Part shown: in pieces, positions 1 through 9,050 of the stretch
Position numbering within the stretch: position 1 is the stretch's first letter
How the letters are laid out: every line of letters begins with the position of its first letter
Source: Gemmatimonadaceae bacterium
Lineage (GTDB): Bacteria; Gemmatimonadota; Gemmatimonadetes; Gemmatimonadales; Gemmatimonadaceae
Assembly (NCBI GenBank): GCA_020846935.1
Contig: JADLCY010000001.1
Location: forward strand, 496,001-560,000
Length of the DNA stretch: 64,000 nucleotides
Direction: 5' to 3'
Program-made: the position numbers and the translations under genes
The notes under the pieces: model-generated
The model's database searches: none
What the model saw: only the letters and a program-made list of their open reading frames with translations
What the model was told of the DNA's origin: nothing

Positions 1-57
1 GAGCGCGCCTACGAAGCGTTCGTCGCCAAGGCACCACCGCGCTTCGAGGGCAACTGA
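1..57 (+). CDS. Enoyl-CoA hydratase-like protein, C-terminal fragment
   Basis: Only the last 18 codons and the TGA stop lie in the window. The frame reads ...[15 protein letters not shown]. An ending of the type KRPPRFEG is common at the C-terminus of enoyl-CoA hydratase/isomerase (crotonase) proteins. It lies 7 bp before an acyl-CoA dehydrogenase and a CoA ligase, which fits a beta-oxidation-type hydratase as the first visible gene of the operon. The call rests on a short tail plus context, so the family is likely but the substrate is unknown. Confidence 0.5.
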   Translation, partial: ERAYEAFVAKAPPRFEGN

Positions 58-64
58 GCACGCC

Positions 65-1246
65 ATGGCCGACACCACGTATCTGGACTGGCCGTTCCTC
101 GACGACGCGCATCGGAAGTTCGCGCGTGATCTCGACGCATGGTGCGCAAACGGTCTCGGCGCCGCGCGTGTCGACCATCACGACGTCGACGCCTCCTGCC
201 GGCGCCTGGTCCGCGCGCTTGGCGCGGGCGGTTGGCTTGCCCACACGGTGCCGCGCTCCTCACCGACAGACGCACCCCGTCTCGACGTGCGCACGCTCTG
301 CCTCGCGCGCGACGTCCTGGCCCGTCACGACCCTCTCGCGGATTTCGCGTTCGCCATGCAGGGGCTCGGCGCCGGTCCCGTCTCGCTCTTCGGCTCCAAT
401 ACGCTTCGCGCGCGCTACCTGCCGCGCGTGGCCAGCGGTGAATTGATTGCCGCGTTCGCCCTCTCCGAACCGGATGCCGGGTCTGACGTGATGCGCATGG
501 CGACCACCGCGACGCAGGACGGCGATGGGTGGCGACTCGACGGCGAGAAGACGTGGATCTCGAACGGCGGCATCGCCGACTTCTACGTGGTGTTCGCGCG
601 GATCCCGTCAGGCGGCGAGCGCGCGTTCGCCGCCTTTGTCGTCGACCGGGAGAACCCCGGCCTGCGCGTCGCCGAGCGTCTCGACGTGCTCGCGCCGCAC
701 CCGCTGGCCCGTCTCGTCTTCGACGGCTGCCGCGTAGGAGCCGACGCGATCGTGGGTGAGGTCGGCAAGGGCATGCGCGTCGCACTTGGCACGCTCGACG
801 TGTTCCGGTCCACGGTTGGCGCGGCCGCGCTCGGCATGGCGCGTCGGGCGCTGGATGAAGCGGTGACGCACGTGACCGAGCGTCGCATGTTCGGCCAGCG
901 ACTCGCGGACTTTCAGTTGACGCAGGCGCGGCTGGCCGCGATGGCGACCGACATCGACACCAGCGCGTTGCTGGTCTACCGCGCGGCGTGGACGCGCGAT
1001 ACGAAGAGCCCGCGGGTGACGCGCGAAGCGGCGATGGCCAAATGGCATGCCACCGAGGCCGCCCAGCGTACGATCGACGCCGCCGTGCAGCTGTTCGGTG
1101 GCCGCGGCGTGCAGTCAGGCTCCGCAGTGGAGCGCCTGTACCGGGAGATCCGTTCACTCCGCATCTACGAGGGGACAAGTGAAGTGCAGCAGCTCGTGAT
1201 CGCGGGCCAGATCCTGCCGTCTCCTGCCGGGCAGGGCCGCACATGA
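65..1246 (+). CDS. Acyl-CoA dehydrogenase
   Basis: A 393-residue flavoprotein of normal acyl-CoA dehydrogenase length. The FAD/substrate-binding signature [10 protein letters not shown] is near residues 132-141. The C-terminal [10 protein letters not shown] near 370-380 carries the glutamate that is the catalytic base in short/medium-chain members. Family knowledge: it oxidises an acyl-CoA to the enoyl-CoA with electrons passed to ETF. The ATG at 65 follows the hydratase stop by 7 bp, and the gene overlaps the downstream CoA ligase by ATGA (1243-1246), so it is part of a tightly coupled operon. Substrate is inferred only from context (CoA thioesters made by the neighbouring benzoate/aminobenzoate-type ligase). 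Confidence 0.92.
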   Translation: MADTTYLDWPFLDDAHRKFARDLDAWCANGLGAARVDHHDVDASCRRLVRALGAGGWLAHTVPRSSPTDAPRLDVRTLCLARDVLARHDPLADFAFAMQGLGAGPVSLFGSNTLRARYLPRVASGELIAAFALSEPDAGSDVMRMATTATQDGDGWRLDGEKTWISNGGIADFYVVFARIPSGGERAFAAFVVDRENPGLRVAERLDVLAPHPLARLVFDGCRVGADAIVGEVGKGMRVALGTLDVFRSTVGAAALGMARRALDEAVTHVTERRMFGQRLADFQLTQARLAAMATDIDTSALLVYRAAWTRDTKSPRVTREAAMAKWHATEAAQRTIDAAVQLFGGRGVQSGSAVERLYREIRSLRIYEGTSEVQQLVIAGQILPSPAGQGRT

Positions 1247-2913
1247 GTCCCGCGTCCGACACGGCACCGGGCGGCGAGAGCGCGCACGTCGACACCTTCG
1301 TCCGCGATCGGCTCCCGCCTCCCGAGACCTGGCCGCGCCTCGACTTCAGCAGCCTGCCTGGGCTGTCGTACCCTGATCGAGTGAACTGTGCCGTCGAGCT
1401 GCTTGACGGTGCGATCGCGCGCGGTTGGGGAGACCGCGTGGCCTTCCGCACGCCCACGGCCACGATCACCTACACCGAGCTCCTCGACCAGGCCAATCGC
1501 ATCGCGCGCGTTCTCGTGGAAGACGGCGGGCTCGTGCCTGGCGAGCGCGTGCTGCTTCGTGGCGCCAACTCACCGATGATGGTGGCGCTCTGGTTTGCAG
1601 TGCTCAAGGCCGGTGGAGTCGTGGTGTGCACCATGCCGCTCCTGCGCGCGCGCGAACTGGTCTTCACGGCGGACAAGGCCAGGATCCGGCTCGCCGTCAC
1701 TGACGCCCGGCTCGCCGAGGAGTGCGAGCAGGCCATGCGCGCCCATGCCGACGGTCGCGAGCGTGCGGGCGCCGTGGTGTTCCGGTATGGAGACGGCGCG
1801 GCCGACTCTCTCGAGGCGCGGATGGCCTCACGCGACAGCACGTTCAGCAACGTGTCGACGTCGGCGGACGACGTTGCGCTGATCGCCTTCACCTCGGGTA
1901 CGACGGGTGAGGGCAAAGGCACGATGCATTTCCATCGCGACGTGCTGGCGATCTGCGACTGCTTTCCGCCGCACGTCCTGCGCGCCACGCCGAACGACGT
2001 ATTCATCGGTTCTCCGCCGCTGGCCTTCACCTTCGGGCTCGGCGGCCTCGTGCTCTTTCCCATGCGCATCGGCGCGAGTGCGATCCTTCTCGAGCAGGCG
2101 GCGCCGCCGCTGCTCGCTCAGGCGATCCACGACTTCCGCGCGACCGTGGTGTTCACCGCACCCACCGCCTATCGCGCGATGTTGCCGCTGCTCCCCACGC
2201 TCGACCTGCGCTCGCTCCGCAAATGCGTCTCGGCGGGCGAGGCGCTGCCCCACCCCACATTCGATGCGTGGAAGGCCGCGACCGGCCTCACGATCATCGA
2301 TGGCATCGGCGCGACCGAGATGCTCCACATCTTCATCAGTGCGCGCGACGACGAGGTCCGGCCCGGATCCACCGGCAAGGTCGTTCCCGGCTACGAGGCA
2401 CGGGTGGTGGACGACGACATGCGCGATGTGCCGGACGGGGACATCGGTCGCCTCGCCGTGCGCGGACCTACCGGCTGTCGCTACCTCGACAACCTCGAGC
2501 GACAGCGCGCCTACGTGCGCGACGGGTGGAACCTGACCGGAGATTCCTACACGCGCGATGCAGACGGCTACTTCTGGTATCAGGCGCGCACCGACGACAT
2601 GATCATCTCCTCGGGCTACAACATCTCCGGGCCCGAGGTCGAGTCCGTACTGCTCGAGCACCCCGCGGTGGCCGAATGCGGCGTGATCGGCGTGCCTGAC
2701 GAGGAGCGGGGCCAGCTCGTGAAGGCGTGCGTCGTGCTGCGCGACAGCCACGCGCCCGGGCCGGCGACGGTGAAGCTGCTGCAGGACTGGGTCAAGCAGC
2801 AGCTCGCCCCCTACAAGTACCCGCGGGCCGTCGAGTTCTTCGACGCACTCCCGCGCACCAGCACGGGCAAGCTCCAGCGCTTCCGGTTGCGCCAACCCGA
2901 ACAATCCGAATGA
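1243..2913 (+). CDS. AMP-forming benzoate/2-aminobenzoate-type CoA ligase
   Basis: A 556-residue adenylate-forming enzyme. The phosphate-binding motif [17 protein letters not shown] is near residues 216-232. The hinge region [13 protein letters not shown] is near 450-462, and the C-terminal lid motif [11 protein letters not shown], whose lysine catalyses adenylation, is near 537-547. The MHFHRD ending of the P-loop and the [12 protein letters not shown] stretch are typical of the benzoate/2-aminobenzoate-CoA ligase branch rather than fatty acyl ligases. It is translationally coupled by ATGA overlaps to the dehydrogenase upstream and the RidA gene downstream. The precise acid is not provable; anthranilate fits the RidA neighbour. 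Confidence 0.85.
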   Translation: MSPASDTAPGGESAHVDTFVRDRLPPPETWPRLDFSSLPGLSYPDRVNCAVELLDGAIARGWGDRVAFRTPTATITYTELLDQANRIARVLVEDGGLVPGERVLLRGANSPMMVALWFAVLKAGGVVVCTMPLLRARELVFTADKARIRLAVTDARLAEECEQAMRAHADGRERAGAVVFRYGDGAADSLEARMASRDSTFSNVSTSADDVALIAFTSGTTGEGKGTMHFHRDVLAICDCFPPHVLRATPNDVFIGSPPLAFTFGLGGLVLFPMRIGASAILLEQAAPPLLAQAIHDFRATVVFTAPTAYRAMLPLLPTLDLRSLRKCVSAGEALPHPTFDAWKAATGLTIIDGIGATEMLHIFISARDDEVRPGSTGKVVPGYEARVVDDDMRDVPDGDIGRLAVRGPTGCRYLDNLERQRAYVRDGWNLTGDSYTRDADGYFWYQARTDDMIISSGYNISGPEVESVLLEHPAVAECGVIGVPDEERGQLVKACVVLRDSHAPGPATVKLLQDWVKQQLAPYKYPRAVEFFDALPRTSTGKLQRFRLRQPEQSE

Positions 2914-3323
2914 CGCGACAAGACAACCTCCCGGTTGCCGTGCCCGGCTGGGCGCGGCCCCATGGCTATGCGGACGGCATGCAGGGCACCGGTCGTATCG
3001 TGGTCACCGCCGGCGTGATCGGATGGAATCCCGAGACGCAGGAGATCGAAACCGACAACTTCGGGTCCCAGGTCGCCCAGTGCCTGCGCAACATCGTGGC
3101 GATCCTCGCCGCCGCGGGCGCCGCGCCAACCCACCTCGTCCGACTTACCTGGTACGTGACAAACCGCGACGAATACATCGCCGCGCGTCCGGCGATCGGC
3201 CTCGCCTATCGTGAAGTCCTGGGCCGCCACTACCCGGTGATGGCGGTCGTCGTCGTGGCCGGCCTGCTCGAACCGCGCGCCAAGGTCGAGATCGAGGCGA
3301 TGGCGATCGTGCCCCAGGGATGA
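2910..3323 (+). CDS. RidA family (YjgF/UK114) imine deaminase
   Basis: A 137-residue RidA-type protein. The start at 2910 is chosen because it makes an ATGA overlap with the CoA-ligase stop, giving a protein of usual family length. The C-terminal segment EPRAKVEIEAMAI holds the conserved arginine that binds the carboxylate of imine substrates in this family. RidA proteins hydrolyse reactive enamine/imine intermediates. Members inside aromatic operons often act on 2-aminomuconate-type intermediates, so a role in the breakdown of a nitrogen-containing aromatic is inferred here. It overlaps the MATE gene by ATGA (3320-3323). Confidence 0.88.
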   Translation: MTRQDNLPVAVPGWARPHGYADGMQGTGRIVVTAGVIGWNPETQEIETDNFGSQVAQCLRNIVAILAAAGAAPTHLVRLTWYVTNRDEYIAARPAIGLAYREVLGRHYPVMAVVVVAGLLEPRAKVEIEAMAIVPQG

Positions 3324-4768
3324 GCGTGCCAGCGGCGGAGTCCCCGAATCCCGAGGCCGCGGTCGCGTCCTCGGGCCCGGATGCCCCGTTGTGGTCGGCC
3401 GTGAAGGAAGCCGTGCGTGGTGCACATGCCCACGACTACACCCAGGGTGCCATCGGGCGCTCGGTGATCCTGCTCGCGATTCCGATGGTCCTCGAAATGG
3501 CGATGGAGAGCGTTTTCGCCGTCGTCGATGTCTTCTTCGTCTCACGCCTCGGCGCGGATGCCGTCGCGACCGTCGTGCTCACCGAGTCGATGCTCACGAT
3601 GGTCTACACCCTCGCCATGGGGCTCGGCATCGGCGCAACCGCGATGGTCGCGCGCCGCATTGGCGAGCGGGACGCCGAGGGCGCAGCCGCGTCGGCGATG
3701 CAGGCGATCTGGCTCGGACTCATCGTCGCTGCCGTGCTGGGTGTTCTCGGCGTCACCATGGCGCCGCAGCTGTTGCGCCTCATGGGCGCCTCCGACGCCG
3801 TGCTCGCGACCGGCACCACCTACATGCGCGTGATGCTGGGCGGCAACGTCAGCGTGCTCATGCTCTTCCTGATCAACGCGATCTTCCGCGGCGCCGGCGA
3901 CGCGGCGATCGCCATGCGTACGCTTTGGCTCGCCAACCTGATCAACATGACGCTGGGCCCCTGCCTCATCTTTGGCGTCGGGCCGTTCCCGGAACTCGGC
4001 GTCACTGGTGCCGCGGTCGCGACCACGATCGGCAGGGCGACCGGTGCGCTGTACGCGCTCACCAGGCTGCTTCGGCCCGGCGCACGCATTCACCTCGCCA
4101 CACGCGACCTTCGATTGCAGGGCGACATCATGTGGCGCCTCGTGAAGCTCTCGGGGTCCGGCACCTTCCAGATCTTCATCGGCACCGCAAGCTGGATCCT
4201 GCTCATCCGCATCGTGTCCGGCTTTGGCAGTGACGTCATCGCCGGCTACGGCATCGCCATCCGCATCGTCATCTTTGCGATCCTGCCGGCATGGGGACTG
4301 AGCAATGCCGCGGCCACGATGGTCGGCCAGGCGCTGGGCGCCGGAAAGCCGGACCGCGCCGAGGCATCGGTGTGGCTCGCGGCCCGGTACAATCTGTTCT
4401 TCCTCGGCACGCTCGGCGTGGTGTTCGTGGTCTTTGCGCCGTTCATCGTCCACGTCTTCAGTCGCGAGCCGGCCATCGCGGCATCGGGCATCGACGCGCT
4501 CCGCGTGATCGCGGCGGGCTTCGTCTTCTACGCCTACGGCATGGTGGTGACCCAGTCGTTCAACGGCGCTGGCGACACGTGGACCCCCACGTGGATCAAC
4601 CTCGCGTGTTTCTGGTGCTGGGAGATTCCGCTGGCGTGGTTCCTCGCCCTTCGCACGGGAATGGGCGCGCATGGCGCGTACCTCGCCATCGCCATCGCGT
4701 ACGCCACGGTGGCAGTGGTCAGTGTAATGCTCTTCCGCCGGGGAGCCTGGAAGACGCGGACGGTATAG
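3320..4768 (+). CDS. MATE family efflux transporter
   Basis: A 482-residue polytopic membrane protein with about twelve hydrophobic segments after a roughly 45-residue soluble leader. The two halves show the repeated MATE pattern: the first half begins IGRSVILLAIPMVLEMAMES, with QALGAGKPDRAE in the second half. MATE proteins export cationic or amphipathic compounds using Na+ or H+ gradients. It starts inside the stop of the RidA gene (ATGA), so it is the last gene of the aromatic-acid operon and may export a substrate or toxic intermediate. That link is inference. Confidence 0.9.
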   Translation: MSVPAAESPNPEAAVASSGPDAPLWSAVKEAVRGAHAHDYTQGAIGRSVILLAIPMVLEMAMESVFAVVDVFFVSRLGADAVATVVLTESMLTMVYTLAMGLGIGATAMVARRIGERDAEGAAASAMQAIWLGLIVAAVLGVLGVTMAPQLLRLMGASDAVLATGTTYMRVMLGGNVSVLMLFLINAIFRGAGDAAIAMRTLWLANLINMTLGPCLIFGVGPFPELGVTGAAVATTIGRATGALYALTRLLRPGARIHLATRDLRLQGDIMWRLVKLSGSGTFQIFIGTASWILLIRIVSGFGSDVIAGYGIAIRIVIFAILPAWGLSNAAATMVGQALGAGKPDRAEASVWLAARYNLFFLGTLGVVFVVFAPFIVHVFSREPAIAASGIDALRVIAAGFVFYAYGMVVTQSFNGAGDTWTPTWINLACFWCWEIPLAWFLALRTGMGAHGAYLAIAIAYATVAVVSVMLFRRGAWKTRTV

Positions 4769-4781
4769 CCCGGATGGACGA

Positions 4782-5993
4782 ATGGGCGGCATGGTGAATA
4801 CGTTGACGCCCATGCCTCTCCGCCCGACTCCGATCACGAGCGACCTCGCCATGGTCCTCGGCGGTGGCGGCGCCCGTGGCGCCTATCAGGCCGGATTGCT
4901 GCGGGCGATCGCGCGCCGCTATCCCCACCTCAAGATCCCCACACTGGTTGGCGTGTCCGCGGGTGCAGTCAACACCACGCACCTCGCCGCACACCGCGGC
5001 ACCTTCGCGGAATCGATGGAGGATCTCGTCGCCCTCTGGCTGTCGATGACGCCGGAACAAGTCTTCCACGTGGACGCAACATCCCTCGCGTCGAACGTGC
5101 TGCGCACCGGCTTCAGGCTCGTCTCGGGCGGGTCGGCACATCCGGACCAGTTCCGCGGCATGGTGGACACCGCACCGCTGCGCGCGTTTCTCGAGCGCGT
5201 CCTCGAGCGAGCCAGCGACGGCACCTTCCCCGGCATCGACTTCAACCTCGAGCGCGGGACGCTGCAGGCCATCGCGCTGACCGCCACGAGCTACACCACA
5301 GGGCAGAGCGTGACCTGGGTGCAGGGCCGGGAGATCTCCTTGTGGGAACGCCCACAGCGCCGCAGCGAACATGCCCGGCTGACGGTCGAACATGTGATGG
5401 CGTCCACGGCGCTGCCCCTGCTCTTTCCGGCCGCGCAGGTTGGCACCGAGTGGTATGGAGACGGCGGCATTCGCCTCACCGCTCCACTCTCGCCTGCCCT
5501 GCACCTTGGCGCCTCACGCGTTATCACCATCTCCACGCGCTACGATCGCACGCGCGCCGAGGCCAGCGAGCCGCAGGTCGCCGGGTACCCGCCGCCCGCT
5601 CAGGTGCTCGGCGTCTTGTACAACTCGATCTTTCTCGACGTCATCGACCAGGACGTGCAGCGACTGGAGCGGATCAACGAATTGATTGAGCGGGTGCCGC
5701 GCGATCGTCGCGACGGCCTGCGACTCGTCGACATGCTCGTCCTGCGCCCCTCGATCGACCTGGGGCGCCTTGCACGACAGTACGAGCCGCGTCTCCCGCG
5801 CGTGTTCCGATTCCTCACGCGCGGACTCGGGACGCGCCGCACGCAGAGCCCGGACATCCTGTCCCTCGTCATGTTCCAGGAGGACTACCTGCGCCGCCTG
5901 ATCGAGCTGGGCGAGGCCGATGCCGACGCGCAGTGGGATCGCATCGCCCGTTTTGTGGAGGAGTCGCCGGACAATTCGTCCTTTCGAGCGTAA
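4782..5993 (+). CDS. Patatin-like phospholipase
   Basis: A 403-residue protein with the patatin catalytic set. The oxyanion-hole motif GGGGARGAYQAG is near residues 26-37, the nucleophile elbow GVSAG (serine) near 58-62, and the aspartate of the dyad in YGDGGI near 225-230. Patatins are serine acyl hydrolases acting on phospholipids or other acyl esters. There is no clear signal peptide, so it is probably cytosolic or membrane-associated. It lies 13 bp after the MATE gene and may share its transcript. In-frame ATGs at 4791 and 4812 are alternative starts; 4782 keeps the longest frame. Confidence 0.9.
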   Translation: MGGMVNTLTPMPLRPTPITSDLAMVLGGGGARGAYQAGLLRAIARRYPHLKIPTLVGVSAGAVNTTHLAAHRGTFAESMEDLVALWLSMTPEQVFHVDATSLASNVLRTGFRLVSGGSAHPDQFRGMVDTAPLRAFLERVLERASDGTFPGIDFNLERGTLQAIALTATSYTTGQSVTWVQGREISLWERPQRRSEHARLTVEHVMASTALPLLFPAAQVGTEWYGDGGIRLTAPLSPALHLGASRVITISTRYDRTRAEASEPQVAGYPPPAQVLGVLYNSIFLDVIDQDVQRLERINELIERVPRDRRDGLRLVDMLVLRPSIDLGRLARQYEPRLPRVFRFLTRGLGTRRTQSPDILSLVMFQEDYLRRLIELGEADADAQWDRIARFVEESPDNSSFRA

Positions 5994-6109
5994 AGCGCTC
6001 AAGTCCCGTCACGAGCGGCCGAGACTGGGATTCGGAGGAGTACGCGGGCGCAGGTCGTGTGATGCACGTCGCATCCGTGCTCGCGATGCCTCCCCACCAG
6101 GAGAAGCGC

Positions 6110-6394
6110 ATGACGGTGAACGGAGTGTCGTCAGGACTTGCTGCCATCAACCGGCAGACGGCAGCGATGGATCGCGCCGCGGAGAAGATCGCGCGCGCCA
6201 CCACGCCCGAGCGAGCCGCGACGAGCGCCGGGAATGCCGAGGTGGCGCAGACGCAGGAAGGCCAGTTGCTCGACGGGACCGTCGAGATGATGGTGGCGAA
6301 GCGAATGTTCACGGCGGCCATCAGGATGGCGCAGACCGCCAATGAAGGGGTGTTTGAGGCCCTCCGCGTCGGGGGCTACGGCGCCGCAGCTTGA
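6110..6394 (+). CDS. Small helical protein resembling flagellar rod N/C-terminal helices
   Basis: A 94-residue protein. The ATG at 6110 is preceded by a good ribosome site (AGGAG at 6099-6103), which decides the start over the longer open frame. The N-terminal stretch (GLAAINRQTAAMDRAAEKIA) and the C-terminal stretch (GTVEMMVAKRMFTAAIRM) resemble the paired terminal helices of flagellar rod proteins such as FlgC, with the middle domain missing. No other flagellar gene is visible in the window. A strong intrinsic terminator follows. Function is unknown; the flagellar resemblance is a reading by eye and could be generic coiled coil. Confidence 0.7.
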   Translation: MTVNGVSSGLAAINRQTAAMDRAAEKIARATTPERAATSAGNAEVAQTQEGQLLDGTVEMMVAKRMFTAAIRMAQTANEGVFEALRVGGYGAAA

Positions 6395-6437
6395 TTTGGC
6401 GCGTCCGCCTGCGGTCGCGCGACGGGTCCATTGGAAG

Positions 6438-6462
6438 AGCACCGCCACCGGCGGTGCTTTTT
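6438..6462 (+). terminator. Intrinsic terminator
   Basis: A perfect 9-bp GC-rich stem (AGCACCGCC / GGCGGTGCT) with a 3-nt loop, followed by TTTTT. It lies 43 bp after the stop of the small helical protein gene and ends that transcript. Confidence 0.9.
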
Positions 6463-6827
6463 CGTTCCGGTCGGATTGACGGAGGCGAGCGGTGCGAGCG
6501 TGCATCGGCTGTCGCTGCGCATCGCCACTTGAACGACACATGAACTCCTTGGATTCGGACCTTCTGCCCTCGGGACACGCGACTGCCGAATCTCGCGAAA
6601 GACCAATCATGGCGTAACGGGAGCAACGACAATGACTTGGCCGATATTGACGGTCGCGCTTGCCGTTTCAGCTACGCACGAGTTCGTCACGGCACGGGCC
6701 CTGCTATGTGAGTCAGCGCACATCGGCCCGGCCTCCATCGGCGGGTGTCCTTCTCGTCGCGGGGGCCGAGTCGATGCGCGCTACCGAGTCAGGGGACTCG
6801 ATCGCCAACGCTTTCACTCAACCAGCC
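6463..6827. other. Long intergenic leader before the PEP-CTERM gene
   Basis: 365 bases with no convincing gene. The open frame of the downstream gene extends back to 6660, but the signal peptide begins at 6828, so most of this stretch is probably promoter and untranslated leader. I see no riboswitch-like fold that I can name. Confidence 0.4.
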
Positions 6828-7514
6828 ATGCGCTTCGTCCGAATCCTTGCCGCCGCCGCCCTGACGCTGACCTCCCTCGAGGCGACGGCGCAGACCGCGA
6901 AGCTCAAGTTCCAGCCGGGCCCGCCGAGTCCAGCGGTGACGGCGTACGGCTACTACGTCGGGCCGTTCTGGGGCACCGTCACGTCCGACCCGACGAAGCC
7001 CAAGATCGACCTGTACTGCGTCGACGTGCTCAACCGCATAACTTGGGGAGCCAACTGGACCGCCAACCTGACCAACCTGGCCTCCGGAAACCTCGGCAAC
7101 ACGCGCCACGGCAACGCCAAGCTGGGCAGCTACCAAAAGGCGGCCTTCCTCGCGTCACAGTTCACCACGCCGGGCATCGCGACCGGCCAGTGGGGCGGCA
7201 TCCAGGCGGCGATCTGGAACTTGCTCAATCCCGGGAACCCGAACGGCGGCACCAACCCCGGCGTGAACACGACTGAGGCCTACTGGCTGGCGCAGGCGAA
7301 CAGCTGGTACAGCAACTCGGCGGCGGTGGCGAGCTTCGACTTCTCGCGCTGGACCATCGTCACCGACGTGAACGCGGCGGGCAACGTGTCCGGTCAGGGT
7401 GTGCAGGAGTTCCTCACCACTGGCATCGCGCCGGAGCCGGAGACGTGGATGCTGATGGGAACGGGCCTCATGCTGATCGTGGGCTTCGCGGTCAAGCGCG
7501 GTCGCATGGTCTGA
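6828..7514 (+). CDS. Exported PEP-CTERM sorting-domain protein
   Basis: A 228-residue secreted protein. The start at 6828 gives a clean signal peptide (MRFVRILAAAALTLTSLEATAQ). The C-terminus has the PEP-CTERM layout: APEPETWMLM near residues 201-210, a hydrophobic helix, then a basic tail VKRGR. Such tails are recognised and cleaved by an exosortase; none is encoded in this window. The body is rich in N, G, T and W and shows no catalytic motif that I recognise. It sits alone between two intrinsic terminators, so it is monocistronic. Confidence 0.88.
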   Translation: MRFVRILAAAALTLTSLEATAQTAKLKFQPGPPSPAVTAYGYYVGPFWGTVTSDPTKPKIDLYCVDVLNRITWGANWTANLTNLASGNLGNTRHGNAKLGSYQKAAFLASQFTTPGIATGQWGGIQAAIWNLLNPGNPNGGTNPGVNTTEAYWLAQANSWYSNSAAVASFDFSRWTIVTDVNAAGNVSGQGVQEFLTTGIAPEPETWMLMGTGLMLIVGFAVKRGRMV

Positions 7515-7540
7515 TCGCGCACCCCCTTCGCGCGATCCCC

Positions 7541-7586
7541 GAGCGGGGGGCCGAGAGTCGTGACTCGGCCTCCCGCTCTCTTTTTT
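7541..7586 (+). terminator. Intrinsic terminator after PEP-CTERM gene
   Basis: A 15-bp stem (7541-7555 with 7564-7578, one G-U pair) with an 8-nt loop, followed by a TC-T6 tract at 7579-7586. Very strong and on the + strand. Confidence 0.93.
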
Positions 7587-7646
7587 CAGTGACGGGGCGA
7601 GCACAGTTTCGTATTCCATCAGCAGGTTCTCCTCGCGCACCCGCCC

Positions 7647-8150
7647 ATGACTGCCCCTCGCTTTGACGACGCCGAGTCCCTCGTCGGCCCGATGTACTTC
7701 ATCGCGATTCTTTTGATCGCGACTCCGGCGCTGGACTTCGTCACCAGCGTCCTTCCGCTCCGGCCTTCGAACATCGAGTGGCGGTTCGCGACCGTCGGAC
7801 TGTTGTCCGGCTTCCAGCTCACGCCGCTCCTTGGCATCGTGCTGGCCATGGTCACCGCGGCGCTCGCGGGGCAATCGCGGGTGCAACGCGTCTTCGCGAT
7901 CCTGAACGCCGTCGTGGCCGCCGCCTCCGCGGTCGTGCTCGTGTTCTTCCTGCTCGACATCGTGCAGCTGCGGAGCGTGGTGCAGCCCGAAGCCAAGGCG
8001 TCGTTCGAGGGGGCCGCGTGGAAGGCCGCCCTCAAGCATCTGCTCTTCGTGATCGCGTCGGCGTGGCTGGCGCGGGCCGGGTTCCGCGCATCGCGCTGGG
8101 GCTCCTCCGCGACGTCGCGGCGGCCGGCGGCCGCCGTCATCATCGGGTAG
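7647..8150 (+). CDS. Hypothetical membrane protein with four helices
   Basis: A 167-residue protein with about four hydrophobic segments: around residues 15-35 (MYFIAILLIATPALDFV), 48-75, 80-108 and 128-145. I see no catalytic motif and do not recognise the family. The arrangement resembles small DUF-type inner-membrane proteins. No strong ribosome site is seen before the ATG, and the gene stands alone between a terminator and the promoter of the next gene. Confidence 0.7.
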   Translation: MTAPRFDDAESLVGPMYFIAILLIATPALDFVTSVLPLRPSNIEWRFATVGLLSGFQLTPLLGIVLAMVTAALAGQSRVQRVFAILNAVVAAASAVVLVFFLLDIVQLRSVVQPEAKASFEGAAWKAALKHLLFVIASAWLARAGFRASRWGSSATSRRPAAAVIIG

Positions 8151-8230
8151 CGACTCGTCCCTGCCGCACTCGACTGAGCGGCGGAAGGCACCGATGACCG
8201 TCGCGAGACCACGGTTCGTCCTCGTTTGGC

Positions 8231-8259
8231 TTGTCCGGCGCGGGGGAAAGCGCGATACT
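8231..8259 (+). promoter_or_regulatory. Candidate sigma70-type promoter for the TonB-family gene
   Basis: TTGTCC (8231-8236), a 17-bp spacer and GATACT (8254-8259), ending 36 bp before the ATG at 8296. Spacing is ideal and the -10 matches a second candidate in front of rho. Sequence-only prediction. Confidence 0.4.
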
Positions 8260-8295
8260 CGATGACGGAGGGCGGCGCGTCTGCCGCACCAACTC

Positions 8296-9012
8296 ATGCT
8301 GTTTCGACGCCTTTCGCAATACACGAGCGGGTCCCTCCTCACCGCGGTTGAAGGCTACGTCGTGAGTCTGGTCACCCATGCGATCATCCTGGGTGTGTTC
8401 TTTGCGCCCCGGACGGTCGCGGTGCCCGACGCCGAGATCCCGGAGTCATTCCAGTGGGCAAAGTTTCTCCTGCCCAAGGATCGTGCGCCGCGGAGCTCCG
8501 AGGTTCGGGAGCACCTGACCTTCATGAACACGCCTGCGGTCGGCGGCCGCGGCACGCTGCTCGATGATGTGAAGGAACCGGAGCGCCTCGAACTCGAGCT
8601 CCCGCCCGGGGGCGCGCTGGACCACCTCGCCGATATCGCCGCGCCACCGCCACCGCAGAGCGAGGTACCTGGTGGCGAGGTGCTGACCGTCCTCGACGTC
8701 GACACGGCCGCCGTCCGCGTGGAGGACAGTGCGGCGCCGCCCTACCCGTCGTCGATGCTCGAAAAGCGGATCGAGGGCTCGGTCGCGGTCCAGTACATCG
8801 TGGATACCACCGGACACGCAGACACGACGAGCTTCACGGTGCTTTCCACCACGCACCAGGACTTTGCGAAGTCCGTGCGGTCGTCGCTGCCGTTCATGCG
8901 GTTCCGTCCGGCGATCATGAACGCGCAGAAGGTGCGTCAGCTCGTGCAGCAGTTGTTTTCGTTCAGGATCGACACGACCGTGCTGTCACAGCAGGCCCGC
9001 CGCCGGCCCTGA
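8296..9012 (+). CDS. TonB family protein (C-terminal energy-transducer domain)
   Basis: A 238-residue protein with one membrane segment near residues 19-38 (VEGYVVSLVTHAIILGVFFA), a proline-containing periplasmic linker (ELPPGG, APPPPQSE) and a C-terminal TonB-type fold from about 145. The latter contains PYPSSMLEKRIEGSVAVQYI and ends with SLPFMRFRPA, the pattern of TonB C-terminal domains. TonB-like proteins carry proton-motive-force energy from the inner membrane to outer-membrane receptors. No ExbB/ExbD genes are adjacent. A lone TonB of this type could also take part in sensing. Confidence 0.85.
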   Translation: MLFRRLSQYTSGSLLTAVEGYVVSLVTHAIILGVFFAPRTVAVPDAEIPESFQWAKFLLPKDRAPRSSEVREHLTFMNTPAVGGRGTLLDDVKEPERLELELPPGGALDHLADIAAPPPPQSEVPGGEVLTVLDVDTAAVRVEDSAAPPYPSSMLEKRIEGSVAVQYIVDTTGHADTTSFTVLSTTHQDFAKSVRSSLPFMRFRPAIMNAQKVRQLVQQLFSFRIDTTVLSQQARRRP

Positions 9013-9050
9013 CGTCGCGCATGGGCAACACCCCATCGCTCAGGGCCTGA

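Noticed and set aside
3542-4852. A 436-codon minus-strand frame opposite the MATE gene.
   Set aside because: Low-complexity, D/H/R-rich translation opposite a clear membrane transporter; an antisense artefact.
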